Notes: generated from the sequence alone by a model not told the origin. A stretch of DNA of 64,000 nt from Epiperipatus broadwayi (GCA_028023455.1 JAQFVV010006547.1:746001-810000), one strand, 5' to 3'. Counted from the first letter of the stretch, positions 12,476 to 28,496 are shown. Made by a program: numbers and translations.

Positions 12476-13646
12476 TATTAACAACTTGAGCAAGCATAAG
12501 AAATGGTGATTATGTGATGTTTAGTGGTTTAATATATTTATTGTTTTTAAACTAAGCAATACTTCATGTCTCTCTTTTCTTTTTTTAAAGTTATACAATT
12601 GTACTCTCAAATTTTATTTATATCATGATTAATTTCTGTATCAGTGTTTAAAATTCTATTGATTTTTTACAAACTGATTAGTGTATTCTTTAGTACTTGG
12701 GGTTTTTCAAGTAAATCAAGATAGCAACTTGTATTTTTGATAAATGTTCAGTTTTGAGAACCGATGTATTAATTGTTAAATTAAAACAAAATTAATAAAT
12801 TGATTGTTAAATTTAAAATAAGGAATAAACGCTGATAAATTTCAGTAAGAAGCTTTATTTCAATTTTTTTTTTTTACTTATATGATAAAGTAGGAACTTT
12901 GGTTCAATTCAGCGTTTCTTTTTGTCAACAGTTTTTTTTTTGGTAAATTGTTATAGTGATAAAAATTTGAGGCTTATTTGTCACAGAATGAGATGCAGTG
13001 GATCCTCCTCTCCCAAAAAGTGAGCATTAATGGTCACAATATGATTGCATGCAGCTGACATCAATAAATTATAAATATTGTATTTATATATATATTTCCT
13101 TTTAATAAGTTAATCCAAAAAAGGAAAATAAACTATAAATGTTGTAATCAATTTTTCCCCAATGATTTTTTTTTTTACATAACAGTAATAAAAAATAAAA
13201 TGTAAATATTAAATACAATGTTTCCTAGACAGCATTTTTTTATAAAGATTTTATTGGGATCCCTCAGCTGTGGATTTATCAAAAATATGGCCACCATTTT
13301 AGTTTACTTGAAAAATCAGAAGTACTTACTCTTTTTACTTTTATTAATTTTTGAATATATCACATTTCTATACAGTGAACCTGCATCTTTTTATCTTAAT
13401 GATGCATGTGTTTCATTAAAATTATTGATGCATTTCTAAAATTGTAATTCTATAATAAATTAAATTAAGAGAATACAAAGCAATAACAGGCTTTTGCAAT
13501 GATGATCAAATATTATTATATGAATGTAATTCCTAATTACCTAGTAACTTGTGCTTACTCTTGGGTGAAAACAAAAACAGTTGTGTTAAGAGAAGTACAA
13601 GCAGCTGTGATGTTTTTAATAACATTTTATGTTCAGACATAATATA
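12476..13646. other. AT-rich non-coding DNA
   Basis: No recognised feature. The 73-codon plus-strand frame at 13218-13439 is hydrophobic and low-complexity with no family resemblance. Confidence 0.55.
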
Positions 13647-15001
13647 CCATATTACTTTAAATGTAAGCTGCACTTTTTTCCCCAAATTTTGGACTCCTAA
13701 AAAGGTGTGCAGCTTAAATGCAAAATGAAAAATTTTAATATCATCTTTCTGTGGATCTTTGCTTTACGCCATACATGTGCATGATGTTATGATCATTTTC
13801 TGTATAGTCTAGTATTTTGAATCTTTTTTAATGAATATTTTTTTGGTTTAATTTCATAAATGGCTTTATCTCTCAAACCCCTTGTTTTAACATTATTTTG
13901 CTGATTTCATTGGTATTTTATTTAGAAAAGTTTACTGATTAACCTTTAATATATTTTTACAACTAACAAATCAATATAACAATGAGATAAGAGCATGGCT
14001 TCTAAAGCACTGATTGTTTGATTGTTGTTCTCTACATGAGAAAGTGCCTGTAAAATTTTGACAATTCCAGTGTTTTAATTTTTTTTAAAGGGAAAATGAA
14101 TGTTTTGGAATCTTTTAATGTTATTTTGCTGATTTTGACAATTCTGATGTTTTTGTTTTATTTTTAAAATGAAAACACATGTTTTAGACTCATTTAACAT
14201 AATTTTGCTGATATTGACAATTCCAATATTTTAATTTTGATTTTTAAAGTGAAAATGAATATTTTAGAATCTTTTAACATTATTTTGCTGATTTTACCAT
14301 TATTTTATCAAGAAAACTTTACTACATAATCTTTAGAATAGTTTTACGAAACAAATCAATATACAATATAACAATGAAATAAGAGTCTGCCTTCCATTTC
14401 GCTGATTGGGTGATTGTTGTTCTCTCCTCCAGAGAGTGCCTTCCAAAATTTTGACAGTGCCAATAACTTTCGTTTGATTTCTAAAGTGAAAACGAATGTT
14501 TTAGAATCTTTAACATTATTTTACCAATGTTGACATTTTCAATGTTTTTGGTTTGAGTATCAAAGTGAAATTTAATGTTTATAATCTGTTTTTACAAATT
14601 TTAAATTTTTTTCAGAAAATATTTGTAAAAATATAAATTATTTCAAAAGAATGATTAAGATTTTAATAAAAAAGTGTACTTTTACAGAAAGCAAATTGAC
14701 AAAGGAATTATAATGTTTAGCTTCAATTTAAATGGTCTGAAGATGATATATCTGACAGAATAGTGAAAATGTGAATTCAAGTTCTGAAAGTGAAAATGTA
14801 GGGAGTGAAAATACCATATATTTGAAAAAGATTTGCAATAAATTAGGTGAGTTTATTGTATTTATATTATTTCCTATTTAAATACATATATGCAACTTAA
14901 ATTTGGGGGTTAATTTTTCCAATTTTTTAGTCTTAAAATCTTACTGAAGCTTAAATTTGGGGTGGTGGGGATGGTGGTGTCTTATATTTGAAGTAATATA
15001 C
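13647..15001. mobile_element. Candidate TA-flanked DNA transposon (~1.36 kb), pogo/Tigger-like ends
   Basis: The left end CCATATTACTTTAAATGTAAG matches the reverse complement of the right end (GTATATTACTTCAAATATAAG), and TA lies outside each end (13645-13646 and 15002-15003). Subterminal G/C-rich blocks (TTCCCCAAATTTT on the left, GGGGTGGTGGGGATGGTGG on the right) recall the CGTATAAG-type MITE ends common in animals. The interior has no transposase frame and is largely tandem repeat (separate entry). A short acidic/serine-rich translation near 14720-14810 could be a transposase tail, but this is weak. Class assignment is inference. Confidence 0.6.
13900..14590. repeat. Degenerate tandem repeats (~95 bp) nested in a ~390-bp duplication
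   Basis: The phrase GCTGATTTTGACAATTCCAATGTTTTAATTTT...AAAGTGAAAATGAATGTTTTAGAATCTTTTAAC recurs about four to five times between 14050 and 14590 at roughly 95-bp spacing. A larger duplication pairs 13900-14090 with about 14285-14470, sharing ACAAATCAATATAACAATGA and GATTGTTGTTCTCT. These arrays fill most of the transposon interior. Confidence 0.7.
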
Positions 15002-15433
15002 TATTATTGTCTATATTTAAATAAATATCGAATAGTAAATATTAGGTGAAAAAAAAAAACAATTGTTGAAAGCTCAAAGATCTATTTCATAATTTTGTTC
15101 AAATGAATATTTAAATATTTATAAGAAATATGACAGTAAATAATTCAAATCAGTTGTGATGATATTGTCAACTATAATTTGAAATGCATTTTCATTATTT
15201 TTACATAACTCATAAAACAGAAACATATATTGTGAAATGATAAAAAAATAAAAAAAAACCAACTTTTAAAAATATTGAATTTTGGGGGAAAAAATGGAAT
15301 GTTTAAGCAACAAACAACTGAACCAGGAATAGAAGTGTTTCAGATAATTATATTTTGTCTTTGGTATAAAAAAAAACTATTTGTTAAAACATCAACTTAA
15401 ATTCAGTATTCTCAAATCTAAAGTTCTCTATTT

Positions 15434-18203
15434 CAGCAGTTGCCACCTTTTTGGACCTCATGGACCACTAAATTCATAATTTTAAACCATGCAGATTACT
15501 AGTATGAATTTTTTTAAAGAAGATACATACATTTGTAAAATAATGATCAGTAAACTTTCATTTTATTAATATGAAATTTACCTATTAAATATAATAAAAT
15601 TATAAATGCTTGTTTAATTATAACAAAATTATACATTGCTTATTTAATCATAGAATATGTTAAGGTTGTTTAATTATTCCAAAATAAAGCTTATTTAAGT
15701 ATTACACATTTTTCGTGTGATATTTGTTTATGCTTATATGAAATAAGTTTATGGATATTTGGCTCCAATGGTATTTGGAGAGCTATATTTATTTCAAGTG
15801 AGACCAATTCTGAGTTTTAATTGCTGTGACAGATGAAAATGTCTTTGTGCACAAATATGTAGTTGAAATTGAATCAAAATTTTCATTGCATTTTTACTCA
15901 CAAATGGGTATTCATTTTTTTTATGGAGAGCCAAAAATGAGATCTTGATAAGGATGGCTGGAATTTAGCTTTAAGATCATCGGATGATAGATCAATGAGG
16001 CTTTTTATTTTCATTCATGCTTAAATTGATATCTTCAATGTTTAATGCAGCTGGATCTTTTATTCACATATTGTCATGTCTGGGATCTTCTTCCTCTGGG
16101 CAATAATGTCCAAAAGATTCTGTCAGTGATTGTAAGTACTGTTGAACAATGGTTACCACTTTCCAGTTGACATCCTTCTCTCTCATATATTCATCAACAA
16201 TTTGAAAACATTTGCAGATCTTCTTCAGCCAATCAGGTTTGCCACACTAACATTTTTTTTTTTGAAAAGCATCCACTTTACCTCATTGTCCTTGCAAGAA
16301 AATGTTTAGTTCATTTAACAATGAAAAATATCTGCTAGGTATGCAAACTTGACTATCTACTTATCATAAGACAAGAGTTATTGAAATTTTGGATTATTTT
16401 GCTGCTGGAAAAATAATTTTGCTTCTTTGTGCAAGGTGAATAGTCAGGTTAGTATTTTGCTTTTTGCAGCCATCTCACCTCAGTGCAAAGAAGGTGAGTA
16501 TATTGTGGACCCATTTCTTTATAAAATGCCTCAAATATTTGAGAATTAAGCACTTTGTGTTGAATTTCATATATAATTTTAATAATATCTGCTAATACTT
16601 CATGTAGTTCTGGGGACATTTGTTTCACTGCATTTGTGTAGATAAAATGTCTGGATGACCAACATTTTTCACCTTTACAAGAATTTCTGAAAGATATCCA
16701 GTCATGTATGTGGCATCATCTGTACATATTCCAATACATTTTTGCATTCAGTTCTGTATTCCAGGAAGTAATTATTAAGTGCTTCAAAAACCCCAGAGCT
16801 TGTTGTTCTATTCAACAAGTCGAATGAACAAAGTTGTTCTTCTAACTCTTCTTCACACTCAACCCTCAAATAACAAAGGAGAAGTGCCTTCTTACTTATG
16901 TCTGGTGATTTTTCAAATTGAATAAAATGATGAATTTTTCATTATTTTTGTAACTTGATTTTCGATATCTTCGGCCAAGTCTTCAATTTTGGGCTTGATG
17001 GTGTTAGTGGACATAGGAATTATTTTCAGTTTTCAGACTGCCTGATTTCCTAAAACCACTTTACAGGCATTTTTGTTACAGCAATTACTTACTTTTGCAT
17101 ATTTTCACAGATTCTTTGAAAATATTCAAGTGATTAAATAGCTAAATCTGGGTGTTTTGATTGCAATGTCTTCTGAGTTTTGAATGTTTCATGGCATCAT
17201 TGTCTAAACTCTCAGAACACACAACACAGAGTGGCCATGGTTCTAGATATGGTTCTTGAAACAAATTTCAAATAGTTTGAATAACATTCTTTTGATAATT
17301 TGAGGTTTTTTTTGTTTGCCTCCAGTTTAATTGTTCTTCCTAATGGTGCCTGATGAGGACTATGGACACTCTGATTTATTGATCAACTCACAATTAAGTG
17401 AAATACACATATTACTTTTGTTATTATTATATTTAGTTACATTATCCTTTGTATTACTAAAGAATTATAAAATATTCCTTTGCTTTTTTACACTCATTAT
17501 GGATTTACCCCTTATTCAAATCTAAAACTGAATAAGAAATGATAGTTATCCAAGTCAAACTATTTGATTCATTAAATATAATACTTAAAGAAAATATATA
17601 GTTATGGTCATACTTACCTAAAAAGATCATCTGAGAAATAAACTAATAAAATAAAATAATCAGATGAGAATTGATATTCGCAGAAGGATGACTGTTGTAA
17701 TCATCGCAACAATATTGAAGTCACTTCAGTATTATTGTACCTCCCTCCTCTCTAGTACATTTCATGAATTTAGTGCAATATAAAAGTGAAAATTGGCATT
17801 CACAATATAAGAATTTTTTAGAATAATATTTTTGTTTTAATCTCAAAAGAATTTTATTTATGAAAATATTTACATACTTTTAACAGACAGAAATATTTCA
17901 AACTGTTTAGAACCATTTGTATATTGATTATCTTCTGATGAATAATAATGTACTGATTTAGCTTTTTTAGTCACCTATTAGGGTTGATGCATAAGGTATC
18001 TATTAATCTTCATTTGCTTAGTCAAATCTACTAATGATTCGGTGGATCTGGTATATTAAGTAAATTTCACGTTTTGATGCTGTTTTGTTTTATTATTTAA
18101 TAAAACATAAAAAATGCAAATAGTGTCCAGATTTTTAGGCAGACCACTATAATTTTCTCATGGAGTATTAGTGGTCCACAGATCACCTAGTTGGCAACCG
18201 CTG
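15434..18203 (-). mobile_element. Full-length decayed hAT transposon with 8-bp target duplication
   Basis: The ends are CAGCAGTTGCCACC (left) and, reversed, CAGCGGTTGCCAAC (right), with GGACCACTAA shared just inside. The element is flanked by a perfect 8-bp direct repeat CTCTATTT (15426-15433 and 18204-18211). CAG-YGTTGCC ends plus an 8-bp duplication are hallmarks of hAT elements. At 2.77 kb the length suits an autonomous member carrying the transposase relic described separately. The clean duplication shows the insertion has not been rearranged at its edges, although the gene is dead. Confidence 0.93.
15790..17260 (-). pseudogene. hAT transposase relic (ZBED5/SCAND3/FAM200-like group)
   Basis: On the minus strand the order is that of a hAT transposase. 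Near 17240 EPWPLCVVCSESL with H spaced downstream is the BED-type zinc finger start. 16640-16460 reads MSPELHEVLADIIKIIYEIQ, then FEAFYKEMG and LLCTEVRWLQ, a very characteristic block of this group. 15960-15830 reads FIDLSSDDLKAKF and a degraded dimerisation tail. Family role: cut-and-paste transposition by DNA binding and strand transfer; vertebrate relatives include domesticated genes. Multiple stops and frameshifts run throughout, so this copy is non-functional. The 64-codon plus frame at 17331 is antisense noise inside the element. Confidence 0.9.
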
Positions 18204-18389
18204 CTCTATTTTAATCCCATGTTACACTGTCACTGGTCACACTAATATCGCTTGAAAAGGAGAGAAAAAGAAAACACATTACTAAAATTTGAATATATTT
18301 GGAAATATATAAATAAATTTTTAAAAAAAATAATTTTATTAGATGATAGAAATAATCCATCATAAGCATGTGTATGACATTTAAAATCG

Positions 18390-18560
18390 TTATTTTATTT
18401 TATTATTATTTCCTCCTTATATTCAAATTCTATTGATTGAGAAGTTTAAAAAAATATTTTATCCTCTAATAGCTTTTTCCAAATATTGTTTATTTTTTTT
18501 AGTTCATACTTCTCATGTATGCATTTGTGCCTTTTAAAAATCTCTATAGCTTCCCACGCA
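18390..18560 (-). pseudogene. Second Penelope fragment: GIY-YIG protein C-terminus
   Basis: The minus strand reads EAIEIFKRHK...EKYELKKINNIWKK, matching the C-terminal end of the relic at 6165-6290 (RKAIEIFKRP...ELKKINNIWK). DNA identity to 6125-6290 is also obvious. Only the last ~50 residues remain, as expected for a 5'-truncated retroelement copy. It starts about 180 bp beyond the hAT element. Confidence 0.75.
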
Positions 18561-18720
18561 TTCTTATGATTTGATAAAGAAAAGGCTCTGAGGAAAGTAC
18601 TTGTTATTGTATTGAAGCATCAGCTATTTAACTATTTTTATTTTTACTACATGGAATTTCCCGAAAACAATAGTATGAGATCATCATTTATCCATAGAAA
18701 TACTAGAATTAACACACACA
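18560..18720. repeat. Penelope 3'-flank block B, inverted copy
   Basis: This is the reverse complement of the block at 5945-6110, joined to the GIY-YIG fragment at the opposite side from copy 1. It ends next to a CACACATATAT microsatellite. CTCTGAGGAAAGTACTTG, the counterpart of rev-comp CTCTGAGAAAAATTC in copy 1, superficially resembles a hammerhead CUGANGA but has no GAAA partner. Confidence 0.65.
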
Positions 18721-19790
18721 TATATATATATATGCAAATACATGTTTGAACCTACACATATATGTTGCTGTGTGATATTTACAGGCGAATGTAGTATATA
18801 TACATTAAAAAATATATTCTAAATATATATAATATTTTATTTTTTTAGTTTGTTACCAATAATTAAAAAAAAGTACAATATCTAATAACATAAATTCAAA
18901 TCAATTTTAGTAATTTGTTAGTCTTTTTTTTATATAAAGTATTAGTTTATAAGTATTTAGTACACATAATTAATATATACAAATTATTAAGCAGTGCCCA
19001 AATTAAAAGTAGAAGTAAGTTTATGTGTGAAGTCATCATTTATGCAATACGACACATCATCATTACTGAAAGCTGCAATATATTACAATCACATTTTTGT
19101 TTTATATTAATTTTACTAAGATTCATTTAAAAAACCCAGGTTACCATGGAATAATAAATATCCTCTTACTGATAAATAAGTTAATGACTCTGGATTTCTG
19201 TGAGATAGCCTTGCTTGAAAAAAAAAAAAAAAACTTACTTAAAATTTTTTAGTTATTGAAAAAATTTAAACTTCCACTTACATTTGAACCCCAAGTTATG
19301 GTCATGGCAGGTAGATGTATAAATGCAACAACATGAGATCTTTAATGTCCAAATTAAAGTTCTCTAAAGAGAGCATTTACATTATTTTAACTCATAACAT
19401 TTTGATTTCTTTATAATAATTACATGTTATCAAAAAATATGAAGTAAAATAAATTTAATCTGAATATTAGAAAAATTATCTTGATATTTTTTATTTAGAT
19501 AAATAATATAATATAGTTTTTTCTACAGTAAAATTTTATTATAAAATTATAATTATCACATGAGCTTGCTTTTAATTTATTTTGAATCATGGTAATGCAT
19601 AAGATGATGACAGTGTCTTTATATAATCAAGTAGTTCTTTTGGAAATCTATAATAATTTTTAAGTGTTTAAATATCTGCAACTCATTACTTACTGTTATG
19701 GATAGTACGAATTGAGATTATAGCATACCACCATCTCTCTTAATACAAAACCATTAATATATCTAGTTAAAACTAATTAAAGGACAAGCA

Positions 19791-19884
19791 TATAATAGAT
19801 GTGGATGTATTTGCATTTTACATATATATATATTATATAATAGATGTGGATGTATTTGCATTTTACATATATATATATTATATT
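19791..19884. repeat. Perfect 45-bp tandem duplication
   Basis: A block beginning TATAATAGATGTGGATGTAT, passing through TTTGCATTTTACAT and ending in alternating AT, occurs twice back to back (starts 19791 and 19836) with no visible mismatch. The absence of divergence suggests a recent slippage or unequal-exchange event anchored by the AT tracts. Confidence 0.9.
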
Positions 19885-20030
19885 CTGGCATATGCAAATA
19901 CAAATTTCTGCTAACGATTATTATAAATTATACAAAACTCTTTTTTATTTTATATATATATTCTTCTGTTGTTATCCTTTATAAATGACTACTGATAATG
20001 ATAATGCTGATTTCGGTTTATAAATACATG

Positions 20031-20165
20031 GTAAATAGTTAAATAAATAAATAGGTATGTGGCTAAATAGGCAGATAAGTGGATTAATGAATGAATATAT
20101 AGATGGATAAATAGATGGATAGATGGTTATATAGATAGAAATGAATGGATTGGCAGACAGACATG
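20031..20165. repeat. Degenerate tetranucleotide tract (AAATA / GATA / GGAT)
   Basis: Interrupted AAATA, GATAGATG, GGATAAATAGATGG and GACAGACA units are consistent with an old, eroded tetranucleotide microsatellite. Confidence 0.75.
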
Positions 20166-21012
20166 CAAAAGTAAGACAACATTTTTATATAATCTGTTGT
20201 AGGAAAAAAACACTCTCCAACAACCTTCTAGAGGAAAACAATAATTGAGAAAACTTTTCTGACCAAGATAGAAATGCTGAGTGTCAGAATTTTAATATTT
20301 CTGCATTGTTACCTGATGCTTATTTACCAATAAATTTTGAATGTTGAGATATCCATGAGTATCGTAATTGAAAGAAAAATCGTAAGCTTGTTTGGAACTT
20401 CAAAAAACGTCCCAGTCTTACCTGACCAGAATATTATGGCATATAATACTCATATATGCAATAATAAAATATATCCCACTTATCAATCATACACACTTAT
20501 GTACGTACGCAAAGGTATTACATATGCATATGAATTAAAATGTTTATAACGCAGCATTCGAATATAGATATAAACATTTAAATGGTTTATTGCTCAAAAA
20601 TTTACGTGAAGGATTGAAAGTGACAAAATTGAACCTTGATCCAAACAAAAACTCCAGAAGTCCAAAGTCTACCACTGAGTCACTGCAGTAAATCATAAAG
20701 GCAGCATTAGAATAAAAGCATGTAATTAAAAAAAAATGATGATTTTATTGTATTTTTTTAATATGGATTTAATTATATAATATTGCTTTAGTCTTTTTTT
20801 ATTATTAATAGAACTAAGTTTTAAATATTTTTTTTAAACGTCTAGTCCTAGCTATTTGAATATTATTATAAGCGATATCTACCTTTTCACAATGTGTTTT
20901 TACTGTTAGTAGAAAGATGAAGCCAAAATATTCTACTAAATAGCAATGCAGTCATTTATAATTATATTTGTATTTGTTTTGGGAATATATCACATATTAG
21001 GTAAAAGGTGTC

Positions 21013-21205
21013 TTGCGTTGATAGCCGAGAGGTCTCGCAGCTGCCATGCAAGCAAGTAGTTGGTTGCAGACAGTTGTGGGTTCGCGTCCCGGCCGATGCT
21101 ATGACACATGGGGAAAAGGTAATAATACAATAAAGCTGAAATTCAATAGAGTAATACCTGAAATGTCTGCTTAAGATTACACAGAAGTTTTCATTCCAAG
21201 AGACA
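21013..21205 (+). mobile_element. tRNA-derived SINE (head with A and B boxes)
   Basis: TAGCCGAGAGG (21022-21032) fits the RNA polymerase III A box and GGTTCGCGTCC (21079-21089) fits the B box with one change. Spacing (about 57 bp) and the CCGAGAGGTCTCGCAG start resemble a leucine- or serine-type tRNA. Downstream is a non-tRNA body (about 21090-21205) without a clear poly(A). The antisense translation (THNCLQPTTCLHGSCETSR) is a typical spurious protein from SINEs. The end is uncertain because the 334-bp composite insertion begins at 21223. Confidence 0.75.
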
Positions 21206-21222
21206 AGATAATAATGGGTTGT

Positions 21223-22533
21223 AAGCATTTATTTTATAATGTCTTGCGTGCGATTATAATTACGATAGAATGACAGCCTGTTAAGCTAAATTGCGCAGAC
21301 GCTGTGAGAATGTTGTTAATAAATGAATACCTTCGAACAACCACATGATATAGTATTTATATAAGAGTAAAAGGAATCCCTCTTACTCCTACAACTCAAA
21401 TGTTTATATATGAGCAAATCTAAAGTAGTTGTAACGAAGGCGTGACTACATAATAGTCACTTTAAATCACTATATATAATGTCTGTATGAATGGCGCGAA
21501 TGAAATTTTTAACAGGTTGTCATTCTATCGTAATTATAATCGCACGCAAGACGTTATAAAATAAATGCTTATTCGTATATGATTTAGTTTCGTTTGGAGT
21601 GGCGTTCAGTAAATTCTAGAAAATTTCATTCGCGCCATTCATACAGACATTATATATAGTGATTTAAAGTGACTATTATGTAGTCACGCCTTCGTTACAA
21701 CTACTTTAGATTTGCTCATATATAAACATTTGAGTTGTAGGAGTAAGAGGGATTCCTTTTACTCATATAAATACTATATCATGTGGTTGTTCGAAGGTAT
21801 TCATTTATTAACAACATTCTCACAGCATCTGCACAATTTAGCTTAACAGGCTGTCATTCTATCATAATTATAATCACACGCAAGACGTTATAAAATAAAT
21901 GCTTATTCGTATATGATTTAGTTTCGTTTGGAGTGGCGTTCAGTAAATTCTAGAAAATTTCATTCGCGCCATTCATACAGACATTATATATAGTGATTTA
22001 AAGTGACTATTATGTAGTCACGCCTTCGTTACAACTACTTTAGATTTGCTCATATATAAACATTTGAGTTGTAGGAGTAAGAGGGATTCCTTTTACTCAT
22101 ATAAATACTATATCATGTGGTTGTTCGAAGGTATTCATTTATTAACAACATTCTCACAGCGTCTGCGCAATTTAGCTTAACAGGCTGTCATTCTATCATA
22201 ATTATAATCGCACGCAAGACGTTATAAAATAAATGCTTATTCGTATATGATTTAGTTTCGTTTGGAGTGGCGTTCAGTAAATTCTAGAAAATTTCATTCG
22301 CGCCATTCATACAGACATTATATATAGTGATTTAAAGTGACTATTATGTAGTCACGCCTTCGTTACAACTACTTTAGATTTGCTCATATATAAACATTTG
22401 AGTTGTAGGAGTAAGAGGGACTCTTTTTACTCTTATATAAATACTATATCATGTGGTTGTGCGAAGGTATTCATTTATTAACAACATTCTCACAGCGTCT
22501 GCGCAATTTAGCTTAACAGGCTGTCATTCTATC
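21223..22533 (+). mobile_element. 334-bp-unit composite: one inverted partial unit plus three tandem units, flanked by a ~14-bp TSD
   Basis: Three head-to-tail copies of a 334-bp unit occupy 21511-22533; the landmark GACGTTATAAAAT recurs at 21550, 21884 and 22218. To their left, 21223-21510 is an inverted partial copy of about 288 bp. The whole is flanked by TAATAATGGGTTGT on both sides (left about 21209-21222, right 22534-22547), showing it inserted as one unit. No protein is encoded. Inverted 5' partial plus tandem units with a duplication of this length suits Penelope-type or retrozyme-type retroposition. I found no hammerhead core in either strand of the unit. High identity implies a young insertion. 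Confidence 0.88.
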
Positions 22534-22547
22534 GTAATAATGGGTTG

Positions 22548-23895
22548 TGTAATTTTGAAGGCATTAATTGTTTTATCTTAATATAATGTACAAAAAAATA
22601 GTTTGTTTCTGCAAATTACAGAACACATTAAAAAATATTAATGTAATATTTTGTGTTACATGTATTTAATAAAAAATATTTTTAAAGAAACAAATTTTAA
22701 TGTTTTTTTTTTAAAATTAAATTACTTTTGATATATTTTTTACTTTATTATATTTATTGTAAGAAAAATCAAAAATAGGATCTGATTAAGAAATAATACT
22801 TTTGCAGTAGAACGTTTTTTTTTTTTTATAATTAGCATTTAAGACACGGTCAGTATGTGATTTTATTATTTAGATTTAACGAAAAGAGGAATGAATTACT
22901 TCACGAAATATAAATTATTTTAATGTGGATTTTTGTTCTAAATGCAAATGATTCCTGATCACACTTTATATATAATACAACACTTGGTAATTATTGTTTT
23001 GTTTTCATTATCCTGATAGAAGCTAGAAAGTGTTTGTTTTTTTATTGTGCAGTATTGTCAAATTCTGCACAGAAATTTAGCTAATATATTTTGTTTCTTT
23101 TATAAACATTTCTAAAGCCTCAGGGATTGCATGTTATGTTATATGCATATTTATTGTAAATAAAGTTTAATAAAAATCCTGAACTACTTAAATATAACTG
23201 GATACATTCTAGCATTGGCAGAACAGCATTTATACAATCGTGTGATCAGAAAATACAATGTGTGCTGTAATCGTTATAGAAGTCAGTGAAATAGTTAATT
23301 AAAGACTGATATTAGAAATAAGGTTAGATGTCTCTATGTTAAAACCAAAGTAAATGGATAGGCACAAATATTTGGACTGGTATATAGTATTTGTGCATAT
23401 GAACAGTTTATCATGCTGCTAATTATTGGAATTGCTTAAATAAGCTAAAATGGTTTCACTCATTTTATTTTATTATTTTTTACTTTATTAGTAAATGAAT
23501 AAACTTATTTTTATTAACTGACTTTGTTTTTTCTTAAAGTATTGTAGATTATATACAGCTGGTAAACATAATTTTTATCTCTGTATATTGCAGGGATTAT
23601 ATCACAAATACTACATTTATTTATTCATGTTCATACAAATTCATGACAAATGAGAATGTTTTTAGTAGGTATTTCCTTATAAATAAATAAATATATATAT
23701 ATATATATGATAAAAAGATAGTTTTATGTATTAGACATGCTACGACATTTCACACATGTGTCAGTCTGCCAATAACTTTCTAACTTGTGATCCCATCATA
23801 TTACATGTGCATGAGAACTAGCAAACTTAACTGATAAGTTTATAATTACCAAGTTTTGATCATTTTCTGCTTATTATACATGTCATTTATTGTTC
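22548..23895. other. AT-rich non-coding DNA
   Basis: Nothing recognised beyond homopolymers and a short (AT)n near 23692-23708. Several AATAAA sequences (for example near 23157) are expected by chance at this composition. Confidence 0.6.
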
Positions 23896-23899
23896 AGAT

Positions 23900-24370
23900 T
23901 TCATTGGAGATCCTAACAAAGTTGTTGAAATAGCTTTTTTAGCAAATGAAAAAATCAAGCCAGATGATTATTTCCAGAACAGTTGATGTTTGGGAGCTTC
24001 TGCAGGGAGACCTATGACTATTTTATCATGGCAATTGAGGATTCAAAAATAGCAACTCTGACTGAAGTGATTAAACAAATTGTGAAAGAAGGCTCAACAA
24101 TTTATTCAGATTACTGGAAAGTGTATAGAACTGAAGAACTATGATTTGCCATATACAAACATTTTTGTGTCAACCTTAGATACAACTTTATCATTCCAGA
24201 AATCGGTGTTCATGCTTAAAAACAGAAAGATTTTGGGGTGCAGTAAAATGGCATAATAAATAATATGTTGCACACCAACACCTTGATTCATATTTGGTGG
24301 AATTTATGTCATGGGGATTGCACAAAGGAGATGATGCTTTCCTTTGCATTCTGGACAATATCCACAGTGA
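23900..24370 (+). pseudogene. Merlin (IS1016/IS1595-type) transposase relic
   Basis: The clearest open stretch reads DYFIMAIEDSKIATLTEVIK then GSTIYSDYWKVYRTEEL, the D-containing core of ISXO2/Merlin DDE transposases (second catalytic D in YSDYW). After a frameshift come YKHFCVNLRYNFI and PEIGVHA, then HLDSYLVEFMSWG, in the expected order for Merlin. Upstream, GDPNKVVEIA sits where the family has VEID, so the first catalytic Asp appears lost. Stops are frequent. Merlin elements move by cut-and-paste and leave 8-9 bp duplications; I could not find the ends. Confidence 0.85.

Positions 24371-28496
<4,126 letters not shown>

Larger units (their letters stand above)
18721..21008. other. AT-rich non-coding DNA with short tandem repeats
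   Basis: No gene. Small features are given separately: a 45-bp perfect tandem duplication and a degenerate GATA/GGAT tract. Remaining frames (for example 18915-19130 and 20337-20549) show no family resemblance. Confidence 0.55.

Noticed and set aside
18588-18640. CTGAGGAAAGTACTTG as a possible hammerhead in Penelope block B
   Set aside because: No GAAA follows at the right distance, and the first copy of block B lacks CTGANGA.
21550-22533. 334-bp unit as a hammerhead retrozyme
   Set aside because: Both strands were read for CTGANGA with GAAA; the nearest (minus ACTGAACGCC...ACGAAAC) breaks the invariant GA.
21550-22533. 334-bp unit as a pol III SINE
   Set aside because: GTTCGAAGG resembles a B box but its last base is wrong and no well-placed A box was found.
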